Positions 1 to 8,412 of a DNA stretch of 64,000 nucleotides are shown in pieces; position 1 is the first letter of the stretch, and every line of letters starts with the position of its first letter. The DNA is from Blautia hansenii DSM 20583. GTDB lineage: Bacteria > Bacillota > Clostridia > Lachnospirales > Lachnospiraceae. The notes beneath the pieces were generated by a model that was given only the letters and a program-made list of their open reading frames with translations, had not been told where the DNA came from and made no database searches. The position numbers and the translations under genes are program-made. The DNA is taken from positions 1,194,001-1,258,000 of the forward strand of contig NZ_CP022413.2 in assembly GCF_002222595.2 (NCBI RefSeq), given 5' to 3'.

Positions 1-249
1 ACCGGTATGAGAAAGCAGATGATTTCTCTGGCAAATCTGGGGCTTTTGGGGAATTTCATCGGTATGCTTACAGACTCCAGAAGCTTTCTTTCATATCCCC
101 GCCATGAATATTTTCGCAGAATTCTCTGCGATTTGATTGGAGGCTGGGTGGAAAATGGAGAATATCCAAATGATAGGAAGACTTTAGAGAAAATTGTAAA
201 GGGCATTTCTTATAAGAATGCGGTACGATATTTTGAATTTCAGGTATAA
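1..249 (+). CDS. uxaC: Glucuronate isomerase, C-terminal end (5' end outside window)
   Basis: The open frame runs in from the window edge and stops at 247-249. The visible 82 or so residues carry the highly conserved C-terminal block of the UxaC family ([20 protein letters not shown], followed by the ENGEYPND segment). UxaC interconverts glucuronate/fructuronate and galacturonate/tagaturonate in hexuronate catabolism in the cytoplasm. The in-frame ATG at 7 is internal, not a start. Neighbouring hexuronate genes, if any, lie outside the window. Family identity is secure from the motif; only the last part of the enzyme can be assessed. Confidence 0.9.
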   Translation, partial: TGMRKQMISLANLGLLGNFIGMLTDSRSFLSYPRHEYFRRILCDLIGGWVENGEYPNDRKTLEKIVKGISYKNAVRYFEFQV

Positions 250-321
250 ATGAAATTGTTGTAGTATTTTGACACAATTCATGCTAATATAGTACGGATA
301 AAAAGAAAAAGGAGAAAAAGT

Positions 322-1590
322 GTGGAAAATCGTAAAATTATCCAAGTGGAAGAAAAAGTGCCGCCAAAGCTTTTAATTCCGCTAAGTATTCAGCACATGT
401 TTGCCATGTTTGGCGCATCTGTGTTGGTTCCGTCTTTATTTGGCATGAACCCTGCAATTGTTCTTTTTATGAACGGTATCGGAACCTTATTGTTTATCTT
501 GATAACAAAAGGAAAGGCGCCTGCATATTTGGGCTCCAGCTTTGCATTTATTGCCCCGTCTTTGGTGGTTATGGGCAAGTTTGGTTATGAATATGCACTG
601 GGGGGATTTGTTGTTGTTGGTCTTTGCGGCTGCATTTTATCACTGATTATCTATAAGTTTGGTTCAGATTGGATTGATGTGGTGCTTCCGCCGGCAGCAA
701 TGGGACCGGTAGTAGCGCTTATCGGTCTGGAGCTTTCCGGCACTGCTGCAAAAAATGCAGGCCTGCTAGATGAAAAAATTCAGACAGAAAGTGTAATTGT
801 ATTTTTAGTGACCCTTGGTGTTGCGGTATTTGGCTCCGTAGTATTCCGAAAATTTTTGTCGGTTATTCCGATTTTGATTGCAATTTTGGCAGGATATGTT
901 GCAGCAATCCTCTGCGGAATTGTGGATTTTACACCGGTAGCGGAAGCAGCCTTCTTTTCACTGCCGAATTTTACAACACCGAAATTTAATGTGGAAGCAA
1001 TTTTAATTATTTTGCCGGTTATTCTGGTAGTGGCTTCCGAGCACATCGGACATCAGATTGTAACCGGAAAAATTATCGGAAGAGACTTAATCAAAAATCC
1101 GGGACTGCACCGCTCTATGTTTGCGGATAATTTTTCAACAATGCTTTCCGGTCTTATCGGTTCTGTGCCAACTACCACTTACGGGGAAAACATTGGCGTT
1201 ATGGCAATGACAAAGGTATACAGTGTATATGTCATCGGAGGAGCCGCAGTGCTCTCTATCATTTGCTCTTTCATTGGAAAGCTGACAGCGCTTATTCAGA
1301 CAATTCCAAGTCCGATTATCGGCGGAATTTCTTTCCTGCTTTACGGTATGATTGGAACATCCGGTATTCGTATTCTGGTAGACGGAAAAGTGGATTACAG
1401 CCGTTCCAGAAATATGGCGCTGACTTCTGTTATTTTCGTTACAGGCTTGTCCGGCATTAAAATCAGCATTGGCGAGATTGAGCTGACAGGAATGGTTCTA
1501 GCATGTATTGTGGGAATGATTTTAAGCTTGATTTTCTATATTCTGGATAAATTGAAGCTGACAAATGACAGAGAAGAGGAAATAGAATAG
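322..1590 (+). CDS. uraA: Uracil permease (NCS2 / nucleobase:cation symporter-2 family)
   Basis: A 422-residue polytopic membrane protein of usual family length. It opens with the typical cytosolic lead-in and the PLSIQHMFAMFGASVLVP first helix, and carries the family segments ASEHIGHQ (substrate-binding glutamate) and GLIGSVPTTTYGENIGVM. It should import uracil by proton symport into pyrimidine salvage. The start is GTG at 322, supported by GGAG at 311-314. A TTGACA at 269-274 may be its -35 box, but no convincing -10 is visible. No PyrR-type attenuator was recognised in the short leader. It stands alone and ends at a strong terminator. Confidence 0.93.
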   Translation: MENRKIIQVEEKVPPKLLIPLSIQHMFAMFGASVLVPSLFGMNPAIVLFMNGIGTLLFILITKGKAPAYLGSSFAFIAPSLVVMGKFGYEYALGGFVVVGLCGCILSLIIYKFGSDWIDVVLPPAAMGPVVALIGLELSGTAAKNAGLLDEKIQTESVIVFLVTLGVAVFGSVVFRKFLSVIPILIAILAGYVAAILCGIVDFTPVAEAAFFSLPNFTTPKFNVEAILIILPVILVVASEHIGHQIVTGKIIGRDLIKNPGLHRSMFADNFSTMLSGLIGSVPTTTYGENIGVMAMTKVYSVYVIGGAAVLSIICSFIGKLTALIQTIPSPIIGGISFLLYGMIGTSGIRILVDGKVDYSRSRNMALTSVIFVTGLSGIKISIGEIELTGMVLACIVGMILSLIFYILDKLKLTNDREEEIE

Positions 1591-1605
1591 AGAAATAGTA
1601 ACACA

Positions 1606-1662
1606 AAGAAGCTGTTGAATTAAGCACAAAGAAAAAGCTTAATTTAATGGCTTCTTCTTTTA
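1606..1662 (+). terminator. Rho-independent terminator after uraA
   Basis: A long inverted repeat pairs AAGAAGC..AATTAAGC (1606-1624) with GCTTAATT..GGCTTCTT (1637-1656), with an A-rich loop, followed by a T-rich tail. It lies 15 bases after the uraA stop codon. Confidence 0.85.
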
Positions 1663-1675
1663 TCTAAAATGATTA

Positions 1676-1710
1676 TTGACATATACTAATAATAGTGCAA
1701 TAATAAGTAT
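1676..1710 (+). promoter_or_regulatory. Promoter with overlapping imperfect palindrome
   Basis: The -35 TTGACA (1676-1681) and -10 AATAAT (1699-1704) are separated by exactly 17 bases. An imperfect inverted repeat with outer arms ATACT (1683-1687) and AGTAT (1706-1710) covers the spacer and -10, which is where an operator would lie. Autoregulation by the downstream DUF134 helix-turn-helix protein is an inference. Confidence 0.6.
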
Positions 1711-1739
1711 ATGCCAACAATAAAAAGAGAGGAAAGCCT

Positions 1740-2471
1740 ATGCCAAGACCAAACAAACCAAAACGAGTAAAGAGAGAGCCTGTCTGTGACAGTTTTTTTC
1801 CAAAGGGAAGAGCAGAACAGTGCCATGAAATTGAAATGTCTGTGGAGGAATACGAAACCCTTCGTCTTCTGGATTATGAAGGGATGACGCAGGCAGAGTG
1901 TGCACAGGAGATGGGAATTGCCAGAGCAACGGTGCAGAGCCTTTATACGGAGGCAAGAAAAAAAACAGCCAGATTTTTGGTGGAAGCAGCCGGACTTCGT
2001 ATTCGTGGAGGAAATTTTTTAATAGAAGAAACAAAAGGAAAGGGCAGAGGCAAGAAAGGAGCTTATACTATGAAAATTGCAGTTACTTATGAAAATGGAG
2101 AAGTTTTTCAGCATTTCGGTCATACAGAACAGTTTAAAATTTACCATGTAGAAGAAGGAAAGATTGTTTCCTCAGAAGTGGTAAATACAAATGGCAGCGG
2201 ACATGGCGCATTGGCAGGATTTTTAAAAGAATTAGGAGCAGAGGTTTTAATCTGCGGAGGTATTGGCGGAGGCGCAAGAAATGCACTGGCAGAAGCGGGA
2301 ATTCGCCTGTTCCCGGGAGCATGCGGAAACGCAGACGCACAGGTGGAAGCATATTTGGGAGGAACATTAAATTATAATCCGGATACCATGTGCAATCATC
2401 ACCATCATGAAGGAGAATGTGGAGAACACAAAGGAGAAAATCATCACTGTGGCGGACATTGCGGTAAATAA
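1740..2471 (+). CDS. DUF134 DNA-binding domain fused to NifX/NifB-like cofactor-binding domain
   Basis: A 243-residue two-domain protein. Residues 1 to about 95 form a DUF134 domain (MPRPNKPKRV start, then a sigma-70 region 4-like helix-turn-helix around MTQAECAQEMGIARATVQS). Residues about 111-215 form a dinitrogenase iron-molybdenum cofactor-binding fold (FGHTEQF and ICGGIGGGARNAL). The tail is rich in His and Cys (NHHHHEGECGEH, HHCGGHCGK), suggesting metal binding. No nitrogenase genes are visible, so a general metal or Fe-S sensing or transport-regulatory role is more likely than nitrogen fixation. ATG at 1740 follows AGAGAGGAAAG. Confidence 0.85.
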   Translation: MPRPNKPKRVKREPVCDSFFPKGRAEQCHEIEMSVEEYETLRLLDYEGMTQAECAQEMGIARATVQSLYTEARKKTARFLVEAAGLRIRGGNFLIEETKGKGRGKKGAYTMKIAVTYENGEVFQHFGHTEQFKIYHVEEGKIVSSEVVNTNGSGHGALAGFLKELGAEVLICGGIGGGARNALAEAGIRLFPGACGNADAQVEAYLGGTLNYNPDTMCNHHHHEGECGEHKGENHHCGGHCGK

Positions 2472-2476
2472 AGTTC

Positions 2477-2505
2477 TTGACAATAAGATGCAAGTCGATT
2501 AAAAT
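2477..2505 (+). promoter_or_regulatory. tRNA-Thr promoter
   Basis: TTGACA (2477-2482) and TAAAAT (2500-2505) with a 17-base spacer, about 17 bases upstream of the tRNA 5' end. This is close to consensus for the housekeeping sigma factor. Confidence 0.75.
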
Positions 2506-2521
2506 TAGTATTTGTAAGACT

Positions 2522-2594
2522 GCTGGAATAGCTCAGTTGGTAGAGCACTTCACTCGTAATGAAGGGGTCGTGGGTTCGAGTCCCATTTTCAGCT
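2522..2594 (+). tRNA. tRNA-Thr (anticodon CGT)
   Basis: A complete cloverleaf can be folded by eye. The acceptor stem GCTGGAA pairs with TTTCAGC (one G-T pair) and is followed by discriminator T. The D arm contains GCTCAGTTGGTAGAGC. The anticodon stem CTTCA/TGAAG encloses loop CTCGTAA with anticodon CGT, and the T arm has GGTTCGAGTCC. The 3' CCA is not encoded. A good promoter precedes it and a terminator follows. Confidence 0.95.
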
Positions 2595-2610
2595 CTTATA
2601 AATGGGAAAG

Positions 2611-2636
2611 GGACGTCATAAGTGGCGTCCTTTTTT
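2611..2636 (+). terminator. Terminator after tRNA-Thr
   Basis: The stem GGACGTCA/TGGCGTCC (2611-2618 and 2623-2630) has a four-base loop and is followed by TTTTTT (2631-2636). Confidence 0.85.
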
Positions 2637-2660
2637 GCGGAATATAGAAGGGAGGAAAAA

Positions 2661-3230
2661 ATGGGGAAACTATATTTTCGCTACGGAGCTATGGGAAGCA
2701 GCAAGACTGCCAATTTACTGATGGTTCATTATAATTATTTAGAGAGAGGAAAACGCCCTGTTATTTTGAAACCTCGCATTGATGTAAGAGACGGCATTAA
2801 TATTGTAAAATCAAGGATTGGTTTACAGGCAGAATGTATTTTAGTCGAGGATTTTCACATAGAAAGTAATCAATATGATGCAATTTTAGTGGATGAGGCA
2901 AATTTTTTATCGGCGGAGCAAATCGATTGGCTGGCAGAAATTTGTGATGTGTACAATATACCGGTGCTTTGCTATGGGCTGAAAACAGATTTTCAGGGTA
3001 AGCTGTTTGAAGGCGCAAAACGCCTATTTGAATTAGCGGATGTGATTGAGGAAATCCCCACTATTTGCTGGTGCGGGAAAAAAGCGCATTTTAATGCCAG
3101 AGTTGTGGATGGAAAAATCGTACGGGACGGAGAACAAATCGCTTTGGGAGCTAATGATTTGTATGTTCCGCTTTGCAGGAAGCATTTTATGCGTGGCGAA
3201 GTGAAAGAATATTGTGATATTCATCAATAA
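2661..3230 (+). CDS. tdk: Thymidine kinase
   Basis: A 189-residue type II thymidine kinase that phosphorylates thymidine with ATP in the salvage pathway. It shows the P-loop GAMGSSKT near the N terminus (residues 9-16), the Walker B-like VDEANF, and C-terminal zinc-binding cysteines (CWCGKKA and LCRKHF). ATG at 2661 is chosen because GGGAGG sits at 2650-2655. An upstream in-frame start at 2622 would lie inside the tRNA terminator. Length is normal for the family. Together with the nearby uracil permease it gives this stretch a pyrimidine-salvage flavour. Confidence 0.93.
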   Translation: MGKLYFRYGAMGSSKTANLLMVHYNYLERGKRPVILKPRIDVRDGINIVKSRIGLQAECILVEDFHIESNQYDAILVDEANFLSAEQIDWLAEICDVYNIPVLCYGLKTDFQGKLFEGAKRLFELADVIEEIPTICWCGKKAHFNARVVDGKIVRDGEQIALGANDLYVPLCRKHFMRGEVKEYCDIHQ

Positions 3231-3238
3231 GAAGAAAA

Positions 3239-3895
3239 GTGAAAATTATTACAGAAGTTCCTAAAAATGAATTGGAAATTTTTGATGTAGGAGAAACCTT
3301 TCAAATGGAAGGCTCAGGGGAGAATGAAGCAGGGGAATATATTTCCACAGATGACATTTCTGTGAAGGTTTATTCTGTTCAGACAGCAGATGATTTAAGT
3401 CTTTTAGATGAGAAATTGGTGGAAAATACACTTTCTTATATAAAAAGAGGAGATGGCATAGAAACACTGGATGAGGTGGTAAAGACAGAAAAGTTGAAGC
3501 AGAAGCTTGTATATGTAACAGTAACTTATCAGAATAACAGTGATTTTATAATAAATCACATGATGTATAACGGAAATATTATGTTATTACAGGATAAAGA
3601 TGAAAAATATTCTATCTATAATCTTTGTAGTAATTCAGAAAAAGAATGTGATTATGTAGAAGGAAGCAGTGTTGCCCGTGCAGCAGAGATGCGGTACGGA
3701 AGCGTAAGAGAAAATTACGGAGGAAGCAATTATATACTGTCTTTACGGCCGGGAGAGAGTATAGATGTATCTATGGCATGGATTGTAAATGAAAATGATT
3801 TAGATAAGATGTATTTGAATTTGTCTACTTATGGCGGAAATCTGGAATTTACAGAAGGCGCACTGGAAACAGGAGTGGTTGATATTCGCCGATAA
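3239..3895 (+). CDS. Unknown beta-rich protein, possibly a 5'-truncated DUF5027/5028-type lipoprotein
   Basis: A 218-residue frame with a GTG start at 3239, eight bases after tdk, and only a weak AAGAAGAAAAG in the ribosome-site position. The sequence alternates short beta strands with acidic loops and resembles the extracellular domain of Lachnospiraceae DUF5027/5028-type lipoproteins (for example the segment VYVTVTYQNNSDFIINHMM). It lacks the signal peptide or lipobox such proteins have. It may therefore be the surviving mature domain of a truncated gene, or a cytosolic relative. The family assignment is tentative. A strong terminator follows. Confidence 0.5.
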   Translation: MKIITEVPKNELEIFDVGETFQMEGSGENEAGEYISTDDISVKVYSVQTADDLSLLDEKLVENTLSYIKRGDGIETLDEVVKTEKLKQKLVYVTVTYQNNSDFIINHMMYNGNIMLLQDKDEKYSIYNLCSNSEKECDYVEGSSVARAAEMRYGSVRENYGGSNYILSLRPGESIDVSMAWIVNENDLDKMYLNLSTYGGNLEFTEGALETGVVDIRR

Positions 3896-3912
3896 ATAAA
3901 GGAGAAAGCAGA

Positions 3913-3948
3913 GAGCTGTCGTTTTGTTTTTAAACGGCAGCTCCTTTT
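3913..3948 (+). terminator. Rho-independent terminator
   Basis: GAGCTGTCGTTT (3913-3924) pairs with AAACGGCAGCTC (3932-3943), a 12-bp stem with a single G-T pair, followed by CTTTTG. Confidence 0.85.
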
Positions 3949-4002
3949 GCGCAGATACATCTTTTTTGATTTGGGCAGGGTAATTCATAGTGGGAAAAGG
4001 AA

Positions 4003-4031
4003 TTGAGAAGCAGAGCTTTTGATGATATAAT
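4003..4031 (+). promoter_or_regulatory. Promoter for alcohol dehydrogenase / YgjP operon
   Basis: TTGAGA (4003-4008) and TATAAT (4026-4031) with a 17-base spacer. The expected transcript start near 4038 gives a leader of about 44 bases before the ATG at 4082. This also argues against the alternative TTG start at 4049. Confidence 0.75.
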
Positions 4032-4081
4032 CGTATTTTAAAGAAACATTGAAAAATTTGAAAAGCTATGGAGATGGAAGG

Positions 4082-5131
4082 ATGCAAGCATATACATATA
4101 TTTCAGAAGGAAAATTCGAACTTGTGGAAAAAGAAAAACCGATTATTATACATGAGAGAGATGCGATTGTCAAAGTGACACTTGCAAGTATTTGTTCCAG
4201 TGATATCCATATTAAACACGGAAGCGTTCCTCGTGCCGTACCGGGTATTACTGTGGGACATGAAATGGTAGGTATTGTAGAGTCAGTTGGAGCTAAAGTG
4301 ACGCATGTAAAACCGGGAGATCGAGTAACGGTAAATGTAGAGACCTTTTGTGGAGAATGTTTTTTCTGTAAGAAAGGGTTTGTAAATAATTGTACAGACG
4401 AAAATGGAGGCTGGGCGCTTGGCTGCCGCATTGATGGAGGACAGGCAGAATACGTTCGTGTACCCTTTGCAGATCAGGGATTAAATAAAATTCCGGATAG
4501 GGTTACAGATAGACAGGCTTTACTGGCAGGCGATGTACTGGCTACCGGATTTTGGGCTGCAAAAATTTCAGAAATTAAAGAGGAAGATACAGTTTTAATT
4601 ATCGGAGCAGGTCCAACAGGTATTTGCACATTGCTGTGTGTTATGCTGAAAAAACCGAAACGAATTATTGTATGTGAAAAAGATGAAAATCGAGTACGTT
4701 TTATTAAGGAGCATTATTCAGATGTATGGACAGTTACACCAAATGTTTGCGAAGAATTTGTCCGCAAGCACAGTGAGCATGGGGGAGCTGATGTGGTGAT
4801 TGAAGCAGCAGGGGCAGACTCTACTTTCCGCCTTGCTTGGGAATGTGCCAGACCAAATGCAGTTGTGACAGTTGTTGCCCTGTATAATCAGGCACAGACA
4901 TTGCCTCTGCCTGATATGTATGGGAAAAATCTTACTTTTAAAACCGGAGGTGTAGATGGCTGCGACTGTGAAGAAATTTTATGTCTGATTGCAGAAGGTA
5001 AGCTAAATACAGAACCGCTGATTACCCATACATATCCGCTGGAAAAAATCGAGGAAGCCTATGAGTTATTCGAAAATAAGAGAGATGGCGTGATGAAGGT
5101 GGCAGTGGAATGTGAGAAAAGACATGACTAA
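4082..5131 (+). CDS. Zinc-dependent alcohol dehydrogenase (MDR superfamily)
   Basis: A 349-residue medium-chain dehydrogenase/reductase. Catalytic zinc ligands are Cys38 (ICSSD) and the His60-Glu61 pair (VGHE). The structural zinc site is Cys90, 93, 96 and 104 in the classic spacing. The nucleotide-binding loop GAGPTG follows at about residue 170. It should oxidise or reduce a small alcohol/aldehyde or polyol with NAD(P); the substrate cannot be read from the sequence. ATG at 4082 has GGAG at 4070-4073. The gene's last 8 bases overlap the start of the following peptidase gene, implying cotranscription. Confidence 0.88.
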   Translation: MQAYTYISEGKFELVEKEKPIIIHERDAIVKVTLASICSSDIHIKHGSVPRAVPGITVGHEMVGIVESVGAKVTHVKPGDRVTVNVETFCGECFFCKKGFVNNCTDENGGWALGCRIDGGQAEYVRVPFADQGLNKIPDRVTDRQALLAGDVLATGFWAAKISEIKEEDTVLIIGAGPTGICTLLCVMLKKPKRIIVCEKDENRVRFIKEHYSDVWTVTPNVCEEFVRKHSEHGGADVVIEAAGADSTFRLAWECARPNAVVTVVALYNQAQTLPLPDMYGKNLTFKTGGVDGCDCEEILCLIAEGKLNTEPLITHTYPLEKIEEAYELFENKRDGVMKVAVECEKRHD

Positions 5132-5693
5132 TCAACTTGAAGATTTACAAATCAATATTATTTACAGCAAACGTAAAACTATTTCCATAGAATTGCGCAT
5201 GGACGAGTTAATTGTGCGTGCTCCAAAGGGAATGAGCCGATATGAAATTAATAAATTTCTTAGTGAAAAGCAAAGCTGGATTGAAAAACATTTGGCAAAA
5301 CTTCAGGAACAAAGAAGTGCATTAGAACAGCTTCCGCCATTCACAATGGATGAAATACGGAAACTGGCGGCTCAAGCACTGATAAGTATTCCTGAAAAAG
5401 TCAAAAAGTATGCGCCTATTGTGGGTGTTAGCTATGGAAGAATTACTATCCGTAATCAGCGTTCACGATGGGGCAGTTGTTCAGGCAAAGGAAATCTGAA
5501 TTTTAATTGCCTTTTGATGTTATTTCCAGATGATGTGATTGATTATGTCGTGGTTCATGAATTATGCCATAGAAAATATATGAACCATTCTGCGGATTTT
5601 TATGCAGAAGTTGAACGTGTTTTTCCGGAATACCGCAGATGTCAAAAGTGGCTTAAAGAGAATGGGTGGGTATATATTAGTCGACTTCCATAG
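5124..5693 (+). CDS. YgjP-type zinc metallopeptidase (DUF45), copy 1
   Basis: A 189-residue member of the YgjP/DUF45 family of WLM-like zinc hydrolases. It carries the signature QRSRWGSCS at about 112-120, the HELCH zinc-binding motif (145-149) with catalytic Glu, and the third ligand region MNHS (His155). The start ATG 5124 is chosen over GTG 5112 because it aligns with the start of copy 2 at 8842. It overlaps the dehydrogenase gene by 8 bases. The in vivo substrate of this family is unclear. Copy 2 lies 3.1 kb downstream in the same direction and a third fragment lies at 10094. Confidence 0.85.
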   Translation: MTNQLEDLQINIIYSKRKTISIELRMDELIVRAPKGMSRYEINKFLSEKQSWIEKHLAKLQEQRSALEQLPPFTMDEIRKLAAQALISIPEKVKKYAPIVGVSYGRITIRNQRSRWGSCSGKGNLNFNCLLMLFPDDVIDYVVVHELCHRKYMNHSADFYAEVERVFPEYRRCQKWLKENGWVYISRLP

Positions 5694-5758
5694 AAAGAAA
5701 AAATAAAAAAGAAAAGCAGATGTAATTTATTTTTATAATTAGGTATTGTAATTCATAA

Positions 5759-5787
5759 TTGAATTTAAGATAAGAAGGTGTTATATT
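5759..5787 (+). promoter_or_regulatory. Promoter for the methyltransferase-like/TIR operon
   Basis: TTGAAT (5759-5764) and TATATT (5782-5787) with a 17-base spacer, 33 bases before the ATG at 5820. The gap from 5694 to 5819 holds no other recognisable feature. Confidence 0.6.
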
Positions 5788-5819
5788 TCAAATATAGAAA
5801 ATAAAGAAGGGGTAGCAAT

Positions 5820-7586
5820 ATGCAGCAAAGAATAGAAGAAATCTGGAGAGAGTTGAAAAGAAAAGTACCTTTGGAGCAAATATTTTATTTATCACTGGTT
5901 CTTGCATTTTGTCAAAACCAAAGGAAAGAGAAGGGGAAAATTACACAGGCTGGGGTAAAAGAAGTTTTAGAAAGAATACAGGGATATAATTTGCGTGTTG
6001 CTTTTACAAGGATTTTTCAGTTTATTCGCTGGGAAATTCTTGATGATAAAGATATAGAGGAAATGTTTCAAATAGAAGTTTCTCTCTTTCGTGAGTATCT
6101 GGAAAAAGGAGGAAAGTTATCTGAATTATTTCAGATGATTTTTGCACAGGCAGGAAAATGGGATGTTTATGCTCCTACACCGACGGAAGTTCGGAAACTT
6201 ATTGTAGATATTCTTGGTTTTCATAAAGCTCATAGAATTGCAGATTTTTGCTGCGGAGGAGCAGGACTTGGATTGGAGCTTTGGAAGAGATTGACAATTC
6301 GAAATAAAGAGGTGAGTTTTCACGGAGAGGAATTAAATCGAAATTTGTGTGATGCAGCACAACTTTATTTTTCTGCTTATGAAGTGCCGGATGGAGAAAT
6401 TGAAGAAAGGGATATTTTGACAATTCCGGATACAGCAGAGAGCCAATCTTATGACATCATTGTTTTAGACATTCCCAGAGGACAAAATGTAACAGAAGTA
6501 TACGATGAAAAAGACCCAAGGCTGCTTTGCTTTAATAAAAAGAATATATATTCTGACTGGATTTTTATTCAGGATGTGTTGTATCGTCTGAAAAAAACAG
6601 GTACAGCGGCAGTGTTGGTAACACCAGGAGCATTAACCAGAGTGAATGAGGAAATTTTGAGAGAGCAGATTGTAGTAAATGATTGGCTGGAAGCAGTTAT
6701 TACATTGCCGGAAAATCTATATTCCAAATATTATGCAGGAACAGAATTACTGATTTTTAATAAAGATAAAGAAAGCTCAAGAAAAGGAAAGGTTATTTTT
6801 ATTGATATCAGCAAAGAATTTAAACGGCAGGGAAGGAGAACCGTTGAGATTACAGAGGCGGGATTGTTACAGGTACGGGAAATCTTTGTTCATAGTTGGG
6901 AAGTAAAGGGAGTCAGTGCAGTTTGCAGCAGAGAACAGATACAGAAAAATCAGTACTCTTTTAAGCCATCTCAATATATTCAGCAGGAAGATGAATGGGA
7001 GTTTGTGTCCGAGCTTGTATTAGAAGATATCGCACAAATTACAAGAGGAGCACAAGTTCCGAAAAGGGCGGATGTTGTAGAAGATGGCGATGTATATTTT
7101 TTAAATATTAAAGATATTCAGGAAAAAAGAATTCAGTATGAGGGGGCGGACAAGGTTAGAAGCACAAATTCTGTTTGTAAAGGAAAATATAGAATACAGA
7201 AGGATGATATTTTAATTACTTCAAAAGGAACAGCTCTGAAACTGGCGATAGTGGAAGATTATTCCCCGGAAGCATACATTAGCGGAAATCTGACGCTTAT
7301 TCGGGTTAATCCGGAAAAATATCATCCCTATGTGCTTTTTGAATACTTAAATTCCAGGCAGGGGCAAATTTCTCTGGAGCGAATACAATCAGGAACAACC
7401 ATCCGAATTTTAAGTAATGCCAGTCTCCAAAAACTAAAAATACCGGAATATCATTTAGAAAAAATGAGAGAAATAGGGAAGGAATTAAAAGAAAACCAGA
7501 CTGTATTTTACAGAGAAAAATATATGCTGGAAAAACAATATGAAAACAAAAGAAAACATCTTTTAAAAGAACTGGAGGTATTGTAA
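5820..7586 (+). CDS. HsdM-HsdS-like fusion with abnormal methyltransferase motif IV
   Basis: A 588-residue protein. Residues about 1-110 are helical, like the HsdM N-terminal domain. Residues about 120-390 form an N6-adenine methyltransferase-like core with a SAM-binding motif I (ADFCCGGAG, 141-149). Where HsdM enzymes carry NPPF/NPPY, this protein has D217-I-P-R after the usual YDIIV strand, so methylation may be lost. Residues about 400-588 are a single HsdS-like target-recognition domain (LVLEDIAQITRGAQVPK, then ITSKGTALKLA) ending in a coiled coil. No HsdR is adjacent. The TIR gene begins one base after this stop. I infer DNA recognition coupled to the TIR protein rather than normal restriction-modification. 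Confidence 0.75.
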   Translation: MQQRIEEIWRELKRKVPLEQIFYLSLVLAFCQNQRKEKGKITQAGVKEVLERIQGYNLRVAFTRIFQFIRWEILDDKDIEEMFQIEVSLFREYLEKGGKLSELFQMIFAQAGKWDVYAPTPTEVRKLIVDILGFHKAHRIADFCCGGAGLGLELWKRLTIRNKEVSFHGEELNRNLCDAAQLYFSAYEVPDGEIEERDILTIPDTAESQSYDIIVLDIPRGQNVTEVYDEKDPRLLCFNKKNIYSDWIFIQDVLYRLKKTGTAAVLVTPGALTRVNEEILREQIVVNDWLEAVITLPENLYSKYYAGTELLIFNKDKESSRKGKVIFIDISKEFKRQGRRTVEITEAGLLQVREIFVHSWEVKGVSAVCSREQIQKNQYSFKPSQYIQQEDEWEFVSELVLEDIAQITRGAQVPKRADVVEDGDVYFLNIKDIQEKRIQYEGADKVRSTNSVCKGKYRIQKDDILITSKGTALKLAIVEDYSPEAYISGNLTLIRVNPEKYHPYVLFEYLNSRQGQISLERIQSGTTIRILSNASLQKLKIPEYHLEKMREIGKELKENQTVFYREKYMLEKQYENKRKHLLKELEVL

Positions 7587-7587
7587 A

Positions 7588-8355
7588 ATGAAGAAAATAT
7601 TTATCAGTTACTGTACAAAAAATAAAGAACTGGCAGAAGCTTTTATAGAATTTTTGCAGCTTGGCATGGGTATTGCAAAACAGGATATTTTTTGCACGGC
7701 ATATTTGGAAATGCTGGAAACAGGGGGCAATTTTAGTGAGAAAATACGACAGCAGCTTCAAAATTGTGAGGCTTTTGTATCTTTGATTACAGAAGAATAT
7801 TTAAAAAGTGCTTTTTGCCTTGTGGAAATGGGGGCTGCATGGGGACAGAATAAAAGATTTTTCCCTCTCGTAACAGTTCCTTTTGAAAGATTAAATCATA
7901 CACCTTTTCAGGGGATGCAGATGCGCCTATTGGACAGCATAGAAGCTTTAAGCGCTGTCTATGATGAATTTCATACACATGGAATTTTGGAGTCTTATCA
8001 GACAGCAGAATTTCATAAACGTGCGGTGGAATTTCAGAGGAAACTGAGAAATTTGGAAAGCGGAGAAGGTATTCTTGAAAAAGACCATGAAGGTTACTAT
8101 AAGGCAGTGATTGAAGGTGTTCGGAATTTACAGAATGATCAGTATCGATGTTATAAAATCAAAGGACATATTGCAGAGCCACCGGATCGAATGGGAGCGG
8201 AAAGCGATTGGCTGTTTTATTGGACAGGAGCTTTTGCAGATCTTCAGGTGGGAGATTATGTGAAATTTAAGACTACTAAAAGTAAGGTGAATACATTTTC
8301 GGATATTGGGAGAGCAAGGAATATTTATCCGGATGAATTGTGGAAGGTGGATTAG
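7588..8355 (+). CDS. TIR-domain protein, probable NAD-degrading defence effector
   Basis: A 255-residue protein. Residues 1 to about 130 form a TIR domain: strand A KIFISYCTKN, a middle segment with SEKIRQQLQNCEAFVSLIT, then SAFCLVE with the presumptive catalytic glutamate at residue 80, followed by MGAAW. The C-terminal 120 residues (containing WLFYWTGAFADLQVGDYVKF) are not recognised. Many bacterial TIR proteins hydrolyse NAD once activated, killing or arresting the infected cell. The start lies one base after the methyltransferase-like gene's stop, so the two are translated from one message and likely form a sensor-effector pair. Confidence 0.8.
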   Translation: MKKIFISYCTKNKELAEAFIEFLQLGMGIAKQDIFCTAYLEMLETGGNFSEKIRQQLQNCEAFVSLITEEYLKSAFCLVEMGAAWGQNKRFFPLVTVPFERLNHTPFQGMQMRLLDSIEALSAVYDEFHTHGILESYQTAEFHKRAVEFQRKLRNLESGEGILEKDHEGYYKAVIEGVRNLQNDQYRCYKIKGHIAEPPDRMGAESDWLFYWTGAFADLQVGDYVKFKTTKSKVNTFSDIGRARNIYPDELWKVD

Positions 8356-8412
8356 GAATTTAGTAATGTATGTATACATAATATATTTAGCTGATATGAT
8401 AGGAGGAATATT

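Noticed and set aside
269..298. Promoter for uraA
   Set aside because: TTGACA at 269-274 is good, but no acceptable -10 lies at 16-18 bases, so it is mentioned only in the gene entry.
2622..2660. Upstream start for thymidine kinase
   Set aside because: It lies inside the tRNA terminator's hairpin and T tract; ATG 2661 has a proper ribosome site.
4049..4081. TTG start extending the alcohol dehydrogenase by 11 residues
   Set aside because: ATG 4082 has GGAG at the right distance and begins at the family's usual N terminus.
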